Positions 1 to 10,289 of a stretch of DNA of 64,000 bases are shown piece after piece. Each line of letters starts with the position of its first letter. Position 1 is the first letter of the stretch. The stretch lies in assembly GCA_004014935.1 (NCBI GenBank), contig CP025323.1:744001-808000 (forward strand). Direction: 5' to 3'. The notes beneath the pieces were generated by a model. The model saw only the letters and a list, made by a program, of their open reading frames with translations. It did not search any database and was not told the origin of the DNA. This DNA comes from Saccharomycopsis malanga. Taxonomy: Eukaryota; Ascomycota; Saccharomycetes; Ascoideales; Saccharomycopsidaceae. Both the position numbers and the translations under genes were made by a program.

Positions 1-149
1 AATGTTGGAGTTTAAATATATTTAAAGTCAAGTTATACCTGAAGGATCATGAGTGCTTGCACGTGCGATGCCTTCTTGCTAACTTTAAACAAGTTGATTA
101 CGAGTTATGCTAAAATTGCAAATAAAAATAAGAAACTGTCAGCATCATC

Positions 150-1955
150 ATGTTGAGACAAAGGAGAGTTGATGCCAAAAATGGCAGTTTAGAAAAAGAG
201 CTGGGATTTACAGATGAGAAATGTGTTGGTGTGAAAAATGGAGATTCAAATGATGAAAAGTCAAACAATGACCAACTTGATGAAAAAGACCATTCGTTAC
301 CATCACCATTGGTAATACAATATCTTATAATCCTTCGTATAATAAATGCTTTCACAATCAATACTTTTTTCCAGCCGGACGAATATTATCAGTCATTGGA
401 GCCAGCTCATCAGCTTGCGTATGGATTTGGCAATGTAACCTGGGAATGGTCGAATCAACTCAGATCGTTCAATTATCCATTCTTATTTTATTTGTCTTTT
501 AAACTCAGTGATGCTTTTGCTCTTGGTGACGTTGGTGTCTTGTTGATCCCTAAGATTGTTCAGGGAATCATTTCCGCGGTAAGCGAATTTTATTTGTACA
601 AGTTTGCCCAGAAAATAACTGGCCATAAACACGAGTTGTTTGCTAGAACTGTCCTCTTGCTTAGTGTATTGTCCTCATTCAACTGGTTTTTCTTCACCAG
701 AACCTTTTCCAACACGTTTGAGTTGAACTTGACTATATTTGCATTGAACTTCTGGCCATGGGAATTTTTGAAAGACAAGAAGACAAAACTCGCTTTTTTG
801 AAATTGACGGCATCTTTCGTATTTGCCGCATTGGCAGTCGTAGTTAGGCCAACAAATATCCTAATTTGGCTTGTTCTTGGCTCTCACTTAATTTTTCAAA
901 CCCCTTCTTTTCAAACAAAAATTCAAATAACACTCAGTGCATTGTTTTCTGGCGTTACCATATTGTCTTTTAACACAGTTCTTGATTTCTTTTACTACGG
1001 AAAATTGACTTTTCCTCTTTGGAACTTTCTCAAGTTCAATGTCTTCAGTTCCTTTTCCCAGTTTTACGGTGCCAATGCATGGCATTTCCATTTGACTCAA
1101 TCTGTGCCCTTCATACTAACTACTTATGTGCCTTTCTTCCTTTACGGTCTATGGAAATTTCAAGATTTTCCTTTTAGGAAATTGTTCATAACTGTGATAG
1201 CTGTTAATATCACAGCATTCTCTTTAATAGCTCATAAAGAGTTTAGATTTATTTATCAACTTATGCCGTTTTTCCTTGTTTTCGTTGCTCATGGGTTCTT
1301 GAAACTTTACCGATTTGCGACAAACCAGGTTTGCAGCAATTCGAAAGAAAAGACAGAGAAGAAACAATGCCAAAAATTGCAAATTCTTTGTAAAGTATCT
1401 ATTTACGCTGTGTTTGCCATAAACCTTGGGCTTGGAGTATTTCTTACCCAGTTTCAAGAACGTGGTGTCATAGATGTTATAAACTTTCTCAAGTTCAACC
1501 CTGATGTTGATTCCATTGGCTTTTTAACACCCTGCCATTCAACTCCATTGCAATCTTACCTCCATAGAACAGACCTTGTCAACAATATTTGGTATTTATC
1601 CTGCGAGCCTCCGTCAGTGGATGCATTGGAAACAATGTCGTCCACTTCTCCTGATTCTGCCCGCGAATTCCTTGCAAATTACAAGGACGAATCAGACAAA
1701 TTCTACGAAAATCCCAAAGCATATTTGAATATTCACTTTCCTCCGTTCAAAAAACAGTTCAAGACCCGTGGAAGACGCTACAGTTATGAATGGCCAACTC
1801 ACTTGGTGTTCTTTGAGGCTCTTGAGCCATTTATGAAAAACTATTTGAAAAACTCAGCCTATGTCGAGTGTGATAGATTCTTTAACAGCTACTTTCACTG
1901 GGATAGTAGAAGAAACGGCGATGTGGTTGTGTATTGTAAGTGGCCATGGGAGTAG
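150..1955 (+). CDS. GPI10: Gpi10-type GPI-anchor mannosyltransferase (GT22 family)
   Basis: A 601-residue multi-span ER membrane protein. It should add the third mannose to the GPI-anchor precursor from dolichol-phosphate-mannose, in the ER lumen (PIG-B/Gpi10 role). The family signature is visible near residues 70-90 as F-F-Q-P-D-E-Y-Y-Q-S-L-E-P-A-H; the acidic pair in this lumenal loop is the presumed catalytic site. The second hallmark, H-K-E-F-R-F, lies near residue 360. Around these are many hydrophobic segments. The first 50 residues are charged and poorly conserved. The start is the ATG at 150; no splice signals were seen. The neighbour TFG1 is convergent. GT22 also includes Smp3, Alg9 and Alg12, but the QPDEY-QSLEPAH form is that of Gpi10/PIG-B. 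Confidence 0.9.
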   Translation: MLRQRRVDAKNGSLEKELGFTDEKCVGVKNGDSNDEKSNNDQLDEKDHSLPSPLVIQYLIILRIINAFTINTFFQPDEYYQSLEPAHQLAYGFGNVTWEWSNQLRSFNYPFLFYLSFKLSDAFALGDVGVLLIPKIVQGIISAVSEFYLYKFAQKITGHKHELFARTVLLLSVLSSFNWFFFTRTFSNTFELNLTIFALNFWPWEFLKDKKTKLAFLKLTASFVFAALAVVVRPTNILIWLVLGSHLIFQTPSFQTKIQITLSALFSGVTILSFNTVLDFFYYGKLTFPLWNFLKFNVFSSFSQFYGANAWHFHLTQSVPFILTTYVPFFLYGLWKFQDFPFRKLFITVIAVNITAFSLIAHKEFRFIYQLMPFFLVFVAHGFLKLYRFATNQVCSNSKEKTEKKQCQKLQILCKVSIYAVFAINLGLGVFLTQFQERGVIDVINFLKFNPDVDSIGFLTPCHSTPLQSYLHRTDLVNNIWYLSCEPPSVDALETMSSTSPDSAREFLANYKDESDKFYENPKAYLNIHFPPFKKQFKTRGRRYSYEWPTHLVFFEALEPFMKNYLKNSAYVECDRFFNSYFHWDSRRNGDVVVYCKWPWE

Positions 1956-2656
1956 GTGCTTTAGGCACTGACTTTTTGATACAAGTTAGTCTAATTCGAG
2001 AAAGATGTTATCATTTCTGTAGTGTTTTGCAGAAGTTCACAGTGTCTAAAGTTTATACAAATATGTCTCGTATATACCATATATGTGCTGATATAATCAT
2101 GTTTTAGATTGTTAGATTCATCTAAATTGTCACGTTCGAAATTGTTTTAATTAAATGTAAATTGTTTATTCTTCAATAGACGGTTCATTATTTAATATGT
2201 AACGTAAATCTGACTACTTCGTGAGAAACTCTATTCTCTTATTATTGAACCTATCAGATGTCAGTTGTTGAACATTAAATGTATATATAACGATTCAAGG
2301 CCACACACTTTAAAAAATCAATTATCTGTCTCTATTTCGATACTGTTTGAATACATGGAAGAATTGGTTGGCGATGATGCAGTGAAATACACACAACTCT
2401 TCAAGAACTACATTGCTGCAGTTCTGATATGCTCAAACAATCCACTCTTAATTATGAAAGTATAGAATGCTGCAAATTTACAAAAATAGTACACTTGGGA
2501 ATGTTTTTACACGATAACCTGAATGTTTCCAATGGCTTACACTATAATGCATATAATACATTTTTATTAACGTGAGCCGATAGTGAGAGCTTGTAGTAAT
2601 TTATAAAAAAAACAAGAAACAGCAAGAAACCAATTTAAATAGAAAAAATACAAAAC
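1956..2656. other. Intergenic region between the convergent GPI10 and TFG1 genes
   Basis: About 700 bp of AT-rich DNA holding the two 3' ends. A 66-codon open frame at 2265-2465 lacks an ATG at its start and has no recognisable protein features, so I do not call it. No tRNA, repeat or copy of the dispersed SINE-like family was found here. Confidence 0.6.
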
Positions 2657-4528
2657 TCAAAGGTTTGGGTTTTTCAACATCAACACCTTTGTACCGTCCT
2701 CTTTGGTTCTCACCTTTGCTAATTTCTTAATGAGGTTTTTGAAGATTTCTTTGTTTGCCTTGTTTGAAGCAATCTTTGTCTTCAACTTTTGGAAAAGCTC
2801 CTTGGTAGTGAGCTCATTGTTTCTGATCAAGTCTGCAATTTCGCCTTGGGTGAGTAACAGAGGATCTTCGGTAACACCAGAAGAACCCGGAGATCCAGGA
2901 GAAGCAGGTTTTGTAGGAGAAGGAGACTTATTTTTAGGTTTTTTGTGAGGTTTAGAGTCAGAAAGGTCTTCTGCCATGCTAGCAAAGCTTCTTTTCTTGG
3001 AGATAGAAGGATTCCATTCTCCTCTAGGGAACTGAGATAAGATTTGGACGCTGGCACTGATGGTGACAACACCTATAGGGTTGTTGACAGGCAACTTGAC
3101 AGCGATCTGAGGTGCCTGAGGAGCGGGGGTGGATGTTTTCGATTGAACTTGGCTTAAAGACTGGTCTTTTTCTTCTTTTTTCACGTCTGTGTCGGACTCA
3201 GAGGTTTCCAAATCAGACTGAGACAAGTAAGGGTTCTCTTCGTCTTCGGAATCGTACATTATTTGGCCATATTCGTTTTTACCCAATGTCTTTTTCAACT
3301 TACGGCCTTCTTTGTCAAACTTTTTCTTTTCCTCGTCATCAAAGACAATTTCGTCGTCATCAATACGTTCTTCCAACCCTGTATTGGCACGTAACATTTC
3401 CTTTTCCATCCGTTTACGTGACTCTTTCTCCTCTTCGTCATCACCACCGACAATCGGAGCCTCCTCGTCATCAGCAAACTCCTCGTCGAAATCCATTCCT
3501 TCATTGTCTGAATAACGAGTACGGTCGTCATCGTCTTCACCAAAAAGATTATCGTGAGACAGAGTGCGAAACCGTCTGTTTCTGGCATTGGATCCCTTGG
3601 CCGCACGCGAATTGCTTGTGTTGTCGTCTTTGTCAAGTTTTTGCATAAGCCATCTTGAAACAGAATTGTCTGCCAACTTGGCCTCAGCTTCTTCTAGTGT
3701 AAGAGTGGCGTATTTGTTACGCGGCGTAAACCGATAAATCTTGTTGATAGGCACCATCTTGAAGCCGCCGTCCAGAGTAGGAATAAGCAAGGCATGGTTG
3801 TGTCCTACAGTCGTTGCTGCCTCGTAGTTTCCTACATAGGTGTTTTCGCCGTCATAATCCTCCATAACCCATGGATAATATTCTTCATACCGTAACTTAC
3901 GAGCGTCTTCGTTCATTACACGGACTTCTCTAGTCTTACGTTTATTCTTGTTCTTCAGCTTGCCGTCTGGTGCTACATTTGACTGTTTTACTGCCTCTTC
4001 TGGCTCAGGGGCAACACTAGGAGTGGAATCGTCCTCAACAGCATCCAAGTCTAGAACAGCACTGGTGTTCACAGACTTACCAGTGCGGCGCAGTTCCTGT
4101 TCTTTAAGCTCATTGTTGAGCTTTTCCCGCTCATCAATCTCCTTGAGGGTAAGTTGAAATTGCATGTTTCGAGGATCTTTTCTATGGAGTCGAATAGGTC
4201 TAACAAAATCACGTTCTGGATGAACCTCCTTGCGAGACTGCAATTTCATCAAATGGTATTGGATATCCGTGATATCCTCCTTTGTACACGCTGTGATGCT
4301 GAAATCTTGAAACTGGTCAAGATCCTCCAGAGGCTCCTTCTTCACAGTAACATTGCTGGGACCACCGTTTGTATTGCCAGGACGTGGCGACATGGTCCCT
4401 GCTCGAGAACGGTTTGTGAATAGCACACTACCTCTCCCATTTCTCACAGGAGCTCTGGGCCGTCTTACAAACGGGCTAGTATTCCGAAGTATTGACGGCG
4501 AACCGTTACCTCGAGTGTTTGCAGACAT
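2657..4528 (-). CDS. TFG1: TFIIF large subunit (Tfg1, RAP74 homologue)
   Basis: About 623 residues from the ATG at 4528; the open frame runs 15 codons further upstream without an ATG. This is the large subunit of general transcription factor TFIIF, which binds RNA polymerase II and helps initiation and elongation. The TFIIF-alpha dimerisation region is seen in the first half (Y-Y-P-W-V-M-E-D-Y-D-G-E-N-T-Y-V-G, then a basic and aromatic stretch with F-K-M-V-P-I-N-K-I-Y-R-F). The middle is highly acidic. The last 70 residues fit the C-terminal winged-helix domain (L-T-Q-G-E-I-A-D-L-I-R). It is somewhat shorter than the roughly 735-residue S. cerevisiae protein, mostly in low-complexity linkers. 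Confidence 0.9.
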   Translation of the reverse strand: MSANTRGNGSPSILRNTSPFVRRPRAPVRNGRGSVLFTNRSRAGTMSPRPGNTNGGPSNVTVKKEPLEDLDQFQDFSITACTKEDITDIQYHLMKLQSRKEVHPERDFVRPIRLHRKDPRNMQFQLTLKEIDEREKLNNELKEQELRRTGKSVNTSAVLDLDAVEDDSTPSVAPEPEEAVKQSNVAPDGKLKNKNKRKTREVRVMNEDARKLRYEEYYPWVMEDYDGENTYVGNYEAATTVGHNHALLIPTLDGGFKMVPINKIYRFTPRNKYATLTLEEAEAKLADNSVSRWLMQKLDKDDNTSNSRAAKGSNARNRRFRTLSHDNLFGEDDDDRTRYSDNEGMDFDEEFADDEEAPIVGGDDEEEKESRKRMEKEMLRANTGLEERIDDDEIVFDDEEKKKFDKEGRKLKKTLGKNEYGQIMYDSEDEENPYLSQSDLETSESDTDVKKEEKDQSLSQVQSKTSTPAPQAPQIAVKLPVNNPIGVVTISASVQILSQFPRGEWNPSISKKRSFASMAEDLSDSKPHKKPKNKSPSPTKPASPGSPGSSGVTEDPLLLTQGEIADLIRNNELTTKELFQKLKTKIASNKANKEIFKNLIKKLAKVRTKEDGTKVLMLKNPNL

Positions 4529-5180
4529 GGCTGTGGCTGGATTCTTATAGTTATGATGAGCTGCAGCAATCACACTAGTTATATGTATACTTTTATTGTA
4601 TTTTCATATATTCAGTTTTTCAAGAACAACACCCAGACACCGCACCCAGACACCAGACCAATATTTTGGTATTTTTAGTTGATATTGTCATAACTGTTTA
4701 ATCTGTTATTGGAATATTTCATTATTTGCTATATATTTGAAATGCATAGAGTGATTTTTAATGAAATATTTTTCATTTTCTTATCTATGTTTTAGCTTCT
4801 TTAGTGTAGAAACTGTCAATAATAAAGCTGAAATCAACAGAATGTAGAACAGAAGAGGCATTTACATTGAGAAACGTATTTACTAAAGATTTAGATTTAT
4901 ATAAATCGCTGACTATATAATGTAGAGAATATGAAAGTATAGCCTGATAAATTTATTGAAAAAAAAACCTAGTTCCATGAGCCAAGACTGTATTTGGGTC
5001 GTTTTGTTAAGTAAAAAGTTGAAGTTCATATCTTTTAGCTTTCAAATACCAACACAATTTCATAAATAAACATGTAAACAATGCTTGATGCAACATACCT
5101 ATAAATATCATACAGCTCTATAACAGTGGAGAAGCTTGTTTAGGCTCAAAGTGACTACAAAACAAAGTAAAATTTAACAA
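4529..5180. promoter_or_regulatory. Upstream region of TFG1
   Basis: This 650-bp AT-rich stretch separates the TFG1 start from the SINE-like copy at 5.2 kb and must contain the TFG1 promoter. Short direct repeats of a CACCCAGACACC-like unit lie around 4628-4655. A 15-bp near-perfect tandem duplication (ACAAAGTAAAATTTA type) spans about 5162-5191, immediately before the SINE-like copy. No gene was recognised. Confidence 0.5.
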
Positions 5181-5191
5181 AGTAAAATTAT

Positions 5192-5466
5192 TCGATTCCC
5201 AAGACGACACTTTTACTCGCTGCTTTTTACGATGCTGAACGTAACTTCACAGGCAAGTGCAACTGTCTGAAACACGACCTAGGCCAAAGTCTAGTGCTAA
5301 CTTTCCAACCCATCGGGAGTTCAGGAAAAAGACGGTGGGCAGCTAACAATGACCGGGACATTATTGGGTTTTTCCCACTGGGTTTTACCAAGTCCCCTTA
5401 GACATAGCGCGTATATACGAAACTGATATGTACTGGGCTTGAAATATATGATATTATTATTATTAT
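5192..5466 (+). mobile_element. SINE-like element copy 1, 5'-truncated
   Basis: A member of the dispersed family described in the summary. It begins inside the B box (TCGATTCCC), so the A-box half of the tRNA-like head is missing. The complete body follows: the GATGCTGAACGT block, the TCTAGTGCTAAC block, GTTTTACCAAGTCC, then TAGACATAGCGCG. It ends in an (ATT)n tail. It is flanked by AGTAAAATTAT (5181-5191) and AGTGAAATTAT (5467-5477), 10 of 11 matching, which looks like a target-site duplication. 5' truncation plus a duplication is what LINE-type target-primed reverse transcription produces. The body is about 90% identical by eye to copy 6. It ends 20 bp past the HGH1 stop and may lie in its 3' UTR. 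Confidence 0.75.
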
Positions 5467-5485
5467 AGTGAAATTATGATACAAA

Positions 5486-6549
5486 TTATAAGATTTCAAT
5501 GATCTTATCGTCTTCATCGTCATCGTCATCATCATTCTCGGTTTTGTCAGCTATCTCACTAACCTTCTCTTCCTCTCTCATAAGCAATTGAACTATCTGA
5601 TCACACAAGTCGGCAATCCGTTCGTCGGAGATAGTCTTGTGCAATTCTCTGATGACAGGATAGACACTTTTAGTACGCAAGAGTTCTCTGACAGGACGGG
5701 TGGTGCATAGCAAGACCAAAGATTCGAGGTAAACGGCAACAAGTTCAGGATTGGACTCAGCAGCCTTGTCGTCCAAAAACTGAAGGTCTTCTGGCAAAGC
5801 AAACTCTTCCTCGTCATCAAAGGTATAGGACGAAGACATCAAAGGTGACAAAATATGGGAAAGAAGTTTGAGGTTTTCATCAGTGAGCAACTTCAAATGT
5901 TCATCAGTATTGAACAAAATGTTTTTCAAAAGTTTACCACTGCCAGCTTTTCTTTTTTCGTTATCACTGCCATTGAAAACAATAATACTTAACAAATTTT
6001 CATCCTTAAGGAAAAACTTTCTTCCTTCAAGTTTGTTGGTGTAATTAACAAATACATAACTGAGATAATCGTGTTCTGGTTTATTTTCCACATATTTCGA
6101 AAGCAAGACAGCAACTTGTTCTTCTGACAACTTGAAGGTGGTTTCAAAAGATACGTTAGCCAAAAGCATGGACATCAAAGCAGCATTTGGATCGTCTTTA
6201 CCAACCTCATCAATCAAATATCTCAAGAAGAATTCATCATTATTAATAAGAAACTGGCGCACTGCGTTACTATCAGAAACATTAACCAAAATCGATAACG
6301 CAATCTTCTGGTTGGTCGAGCCCTTTTGTTGGGTGATATCCATAAGATCTTGGATAGGTTTCAATCCTTTAGGTCTGAAAACATCTTTGTGAGTTGTTGA
6401 ATATCCTAATAAATTCTGTAAAGCAACGGTTTTCACCACCGGATTGTCGTTTCCTAAAAAACCCACAAGCTGGTAAATTGGTTAGTTTCTGATTAAATCC
6501 TGGAATCCACCATTCTTTGAAAAAAACATACCTCTTCAAGCTGGCTCAT
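5486..6549 (-). CDS. HGH1: Hgh1, armadillo-type chaperone for eEF2 (one intron)
   Basis: A spliced gene of about 333 residues. Exon 1 (6532-6549) encodes M-S-Q-L-E-E. The intron (6470-6531, 62 nt) has a GTATGT donor, an ACTAAC branch point and a CAG acceptor. Exon 2 continues in frame as L-V-G-F-L-G-N-D-N-P. Hgh1 is known in yeast as a dedicated cofactor for folding of translation elongation factor 2 with Cns1 and TRiC. The protein is a chain of helical armadillo-like repeats, with the family motifs (L-V-G-F-L near the start, N-V-S repeats, L-L-C-T-T-R-P-V-R-E near 270) and an acidic tail of D/E residues. It shares a short divergent promoter with TMA22. Confidence 0.88.
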
Positions 6550-6736
6550 TTTGCATGTAATAGTGTATTTTATAATCTCTTCTCAAAGAATCAAAAAAAA
6601 AAAATTTTTTTTCAGGTAATTTTCAAGCGCAATGGCTATATTAAAATGAAAACGGAGATTTAAAGGGGAAAATACCAATATTCATCTTATTCAAAATAGT
6701 ATCATCATAAAAAAACATCACTTATAATTAATCAAA
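6550..6736. promoter_or_regulatory. Bidirectional HGH1/TMA22 promoter with RRPE-like tract
   Basis: Only 187 bp separate the two start codons. A long A-run followed by a T-run (about 6592-6613) gives the AAAAATTTTT core of the ribosomal RNA-processing element (RRPE), common upstream of yeast ribosome-biogenesis and translation genes. Both flanking genes serve translation, so joint control is a reasonable inference. I see no PAC (GCGATGAG) element beside it. Confidence 0.5.
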
Positions 6737-7375
6737 ATGACAGAGGTATGTTATACAAGTCCGACATGGTTACAGAGCAATTGCTAACAATACCAGGAGA
6801 AACCACATTGTAAAAGCATTGTATACTGTGGGATATGTTCTTTTCCGCCAGAATATTGCGAGTTTGGAGGTAAATTCGTCCAATGTAAGGCTTGGTTAGA
6901 GGAGAATCAGCCAGAGTTGTATGAAACTCTTTATTTGGAAAAGTCAGAGACTAAAGCACCTTCGACACTTCCAACAGAAAAACAAGAACAAATTGAAAAA
7001 GATTTGCAAAAGCTCCAGATCAAGGAAGCTAAAAAGGCAGAAAGAGAATTGCAGAAAAAGTTGTCATCTAAAATTGTCATCAAAAAGATTGAAAGAACCA
7101 AAAGAAAGCGCGTTATAAGTATTAGCGGCTTGGAAGTGTTCGATATCAACATTAAAAAACTTTCCAAACAATTCTCATCCAAGTTTGCTACTGGTGCCAG
7201 TGTGGTGAAAAACGCCGAGAAGAAGGAAGAAATTGTTCTTCAAGGTGACTTGGCAGACGAATGCGAAGAGTTTATTCATAAATTGTTGGAGGAGCAGGGC
7301 TTGAAAGATGTCAAGGTGGAACAGGTCGAGGATAAGAAAAAGAAGAAGGCTCAGGCACAGCCAGTACAGTCCTAG
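6737..7375 (+). CDS. TMA22: Tma22, DENR-family translation re-initiation/recycling factor (one intron)
   Basis: A spliced gene of 195 residues. Exon 1 (6737-6745) is M-T-E; the intron (6746-6796, 51 nt) has GTATGT, GCTAAC and CAG; exon 2 continues E-K-P-H-C-K-S-I-V-Y-C-G-I-C-S-F-P-P-E-Y-C-E-F. That cysteine-rich start is the zinc-binding region of DENR. The C-terminal SUI1/eIF1-like domain is clear (K-R-V-I-S-I-S-G-L-E-V-F-D-I-N-I-K-K-L-S-K-Q-F-S-S-K-F-A-T-G-A-S, then the lysine-rich end). With Tma20 (MCT-1) it binds the 40S subunit and removes deacylated tRNA after termination. Its length matches the 198 residues of the S. cerevisiae protein. Without the intron the zinc region would be lost. 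Confidence 0.92.
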
Positions 7376-8202
7376 AGGGACAAATGTTATATAACCCGAA
7401 TCAAGTGGCAAATATTAATATAATGTTTAGTGCTTAATAATATGCCTTGAAATTAGCTTTTTAGTAGATGCTATACTTATTATATAACTTGTACTATATG
7501 TAGTTAGATTGTAGTTTATCAAAAACAGGTCTAAACACTTTGACAGATGCCTGTAGATGAAGGGTTTGTTCAAAAAACCGAAGGCGAATAAAAAATTAGT
7601 GAAACTGGTGCCAATTAGAGTACTTAAATATTAGAAGTCCGATTTCAATATGCGGGAGCCTTTTTCTCGGACAAGTATTATAAATAATTGGCCACTTCAT
7701 GCCACGAATCGAAAAAACCAGTGGTTTCGAAGTAAAGAAAGAAACTTCACCAAATCTTTTCAAAAATTTCAAGGAGTAAAATATCATTATTTTTGGAATT
7801 ACCTGACTTTTAGCATTTTGTAGCGTTGTATGTTAATTAGTTCTTGTTATACATCATGCGTTAGGTTTGATTGCAATATATTGTTAAAGTCATTTGTCTG
7901 TCTTTTCAAATGTTGTGAGAGCTACTATAATAAATTAAATCTCAAAGAGTATGAGTATTGTAATAATTCACAACCAAAACGAATTAAAATACTATCAATC
8001 AGACATATTTCTATCTATTTCCTATGTTAGGACTTCTTTACATGAGAAGTTGTTCAATATAAAAAGCACATCCCCATACTACATGTAGAAAACAATATAA
8101 AAGCCGATTCTACTCGAAAATCTATATTAAAGAAAAAGATGCAACTAATAATTCAATGACAAAAGGAAAAAACAACAACCAAACATTTAAGAAAAAAACA
8201 GC
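7376..8202. other. Intergenic region between the convergent TMA22 and NMD3 genes
   Basis: 827 bp of AT-rich DNA with both 3' ends. Two small open frames (7596-7787 minus and 7830-8030 plus) have no recognisable domains and unusual composition, and I do not call them. No tRNA or SINE-like sequence was seen. Confidence 0.55.
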
Positions 8203-9762
8203 CTAACCGTCCAAAGTCATGTCGTCCAATTCGTCCAACAACTCGTCAACGTCAATAGCTGGCGCGTCTTCTTCGTCATCGGTTTCCATTTCGTTCTCAA
8301 TCAATTGTTGGGCTCTAGCAGCAGCTTCCTGGTCCTTATACAAATTGATAGTTTCTCTCAACTCCTTGTCTTCTTCCAATTCTTGTAAGAAAATCTCGTA
8401 GTCTCTTTCGGCCTTGGCATATTCTTGTTTAGCAGATCTGGAGTTACCATCTTCAGCAGTGATATCATTGTGTTCACGGGCCATTCTCTTCAACTTCCAG
8501 GCTCTGTTCTTAGCTCTCTTAGACTTTCTTTCATACTTCTTCTTGACCAAGACCACTTCAGATAAATCTTTATTCTCAGACTCTACCAAGTCATCCCACA
8601 ATTCGTTGTTGAAATTGGAGTTCACAAGATAATAACCCAAAGCAGAATCACCTGGATGCAAAATACCGCCTAGATGGGATCTAACGTAAAACTCACGGTC
8701 GTTTCTGCCCAAATCAGCTTCTCTAGCACACGTTATGTCAGCCAAGACATATTTACCTTTGACAGTACCTACAGGCTCTACGTTCAAGATTATAAACTCT
8801 GTCAACTCAGAAACATCTGCCAAAGAGTTGAAAGGACTACGCCAATACGTACTGGCAAGCAAATCAGCAGTTTGCAACGTCTTGAAATCCAAAAATTGAA
8901 CCATATTAGTAATTTTTGAGCAGAGTACCAAACGGGAAATATTGCCCAAAGAACGAGCCACCTTCTTTGGCAATACTACTAAATCATCACGACAAACCGG
9001 CGCAATTTCAACAGAGAAAGTGAACTTATAACTCGAAGAGCCCGAATGCGTGTCTATGGAGACCAATTCTTCAGATCTTCTGTACTTTATAGGGACTGCG
9101 GCACTCAAAAAATCAATCATTTTCACTGCACTATTTCTCTGGGCATAGTAAAAGTCTAAACCATCCTTGGACTCTTTGATCGATATAGTGTCAATATGTG
9201 CATTGTGCTTCAAAATCAACTGTTCCAAATACAAAAAAGTTCTTTTATGCTGGACCTTTTGTCTGATCTGAACAGCAGCCCTCCACGTGTTGGTAGTATA
9301 CGACTTGGCACAGTCTGGACATTGCATGGCAATCACAACAAACTCAACTTCGAACGACTGCTGAACAATAGTATTAGTCATAGCCTCACCCTGGACTGTC
9401 AACTTCAATCTTATTCTTCTGGAATGTGGCTCAGTCCAAATAAATGACGCATCAATGAGTCTCACATCTTTATTAATACCTTTCAATCTCCGGAGACAGA
9501 TTGCGAGCAACTCACGAGATTCGAGTTCTGCTCTCATCCATTGGTTTGGAGGCTGCAAAAAACGCTCACAGTTTCTGCAAAACGAAATGTTCGCTTCTTT
9601 AGGAATACTTTTGGTGATGTCTGTAGTTAACTTGATACAATCATAACACATAACCAAACCTTTGGAACCGTCCATGGGAACACCACAATTCGAACATAAT
9701 ATGGTGGCAGCACCACCATTGACATTATTCTGAGAATAATCTGGGATTCTTGTAAACTCCAT
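8203..9762 (-). CDS. NMD3: Nmd3, 60S ribosomal subunit nuclear export adaptor
   Basis: A 519-residue protein, the usual length for Nmd3. It binds the pre-60S subunit and brings the exportin Crm1 to it. The N-terminus holds the four paired cysteine motifs of the family (C-S-N-C-G-V-P near 23, C-Y-D-C-I-K, C-R-N-C-E-R near 62, and later C-P-D-C-A-K-S near 154). The middle eIF5A/L22-like core is conserved (D-F-Y-Y-A-Q-R-N-S-A-V-K-M-I-D-F-L). The C-terminal third is charged and ends in an acidic leucine-rich stretch (V-D-E-L-L-D-E-L-D-D-M-T-L) that fits the nuclear export signal. The start is the ATG at 9762. Confidence 0.95.
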   Translation of the reverse strand: MEFTRIPDYSQNNVNGGAATILCSNCGVPMDGSKGLVMCYDCIKLTTDITKSIPKEANISFCRNCERFLQPPNQWMRAELESRELLAICLRRLKGINKDVRLIDASFIWTEPHSRRIRLKLTVQGEAMTNTIVQQSFEVEFVVIAMQCPDCAKSYTTNTWRAAVQIRQKVQHKRTFLYLEQLILKHNAHIDTISIKESKDGLDFYYAQRNSAVKMIDFLSAAVPIKYRRSEELVSIDTHSGSSSYKFTFSVEIAPVCRDDLVVLPKKVARSLGNISRLVLCSKITNMVQFLDFKTLQTADLLASTYWRSPFNSLADVSELTEFIILNVEPVGTVKGKYVLADITCAREADLGRNDREFYVRSHLGGILHPGDSALGYYLVNSNFNNELWDDLVESENKDLSEVVLVKKKYERKSKRAKNRAWKLKRMAREHNDITAEDGNSRSAKQEYAKAERDYEIFLQELEEDKELRETINLYKDQEAAARAQQLIENEMETDDEEDAPAIDVDELLDELDDMTLDG

Positions 9763-10289
9763 TTTGTACTTAATAATCCACTTTAAAGGGTATCAAAATG
9801 TCTTCTTCAACAACTCAAGAAACAATTCTTTCATTATATAGATTATTAATCTGCTATATACTGAAAAAATTTTTTTTCCTATGATGCGATGCGCTCACGT
9901 GACCTGCAAATGTATTTATATGCATCATTTTCAAAGATAATGTAGAGAGTGAATTTTTTTCGATCGCAAAAAAAAACATTTGCCATGATACTGAAAGTCC
10001 TAACAGGGTACCTCAGACTTTTATAGCAGAGGTGATTCGTTAAGCTGTGAAGTAAGGATGCTTGAAAAGAACGGAGCTGAGAGAAATGATGTAAGATTGT
10101 GCATTAAGCAACGCATTGTCATGCAAGGCACACACCAACCCACATACCAACACGCAGGTTAGAGGCACTGCGTCTATTGCCAGGTACGCGGTAAAGGTAT
10201 GAAGGCCATGAGATATTAAGATACATTAACAAGGAGGCGATGTCTTTAGGTTAACCAGAAAGTGTAGAATAGAAGCTCTGTGAATAGGC
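9763..10289. promoter_or_regulatory. Divergent NMD3/10.3-kb gene promoter with RRPE, PAC-like and CACGTG sites
   Basis: This 527-bp region serves NMD3 to the left and the acidic-protein gene to the right. At 9860-9880 lies TGAAAAAATTTTTTTT, an RRPE match. About 15 bp further, GATGCGATGCGC resembles the PAC core, and next to it TCACGTGA (about 9895-9902) is a palindromic Cbf1-type E-box. RRPE plus PAC is the classic pair for ribosome-biogenesis genes and fits NMD3, about 110-140 bp from its start. The part nearer 10290 holds no motif I recognise. Confidence 0.6.

Noticed and set aside
2265-2465. 66-codon open frame between GPI10 and TFG1
   Set aside because: It starts at a TTG, has no recognisable features and lies in the overlap of two 3' ends.
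3112-3648. 178-codon open frame opposite TFG1
   Set aside because: It lies entirely within TFG1 on the other strand and reflects the acidic codons of that gene read in antisense.
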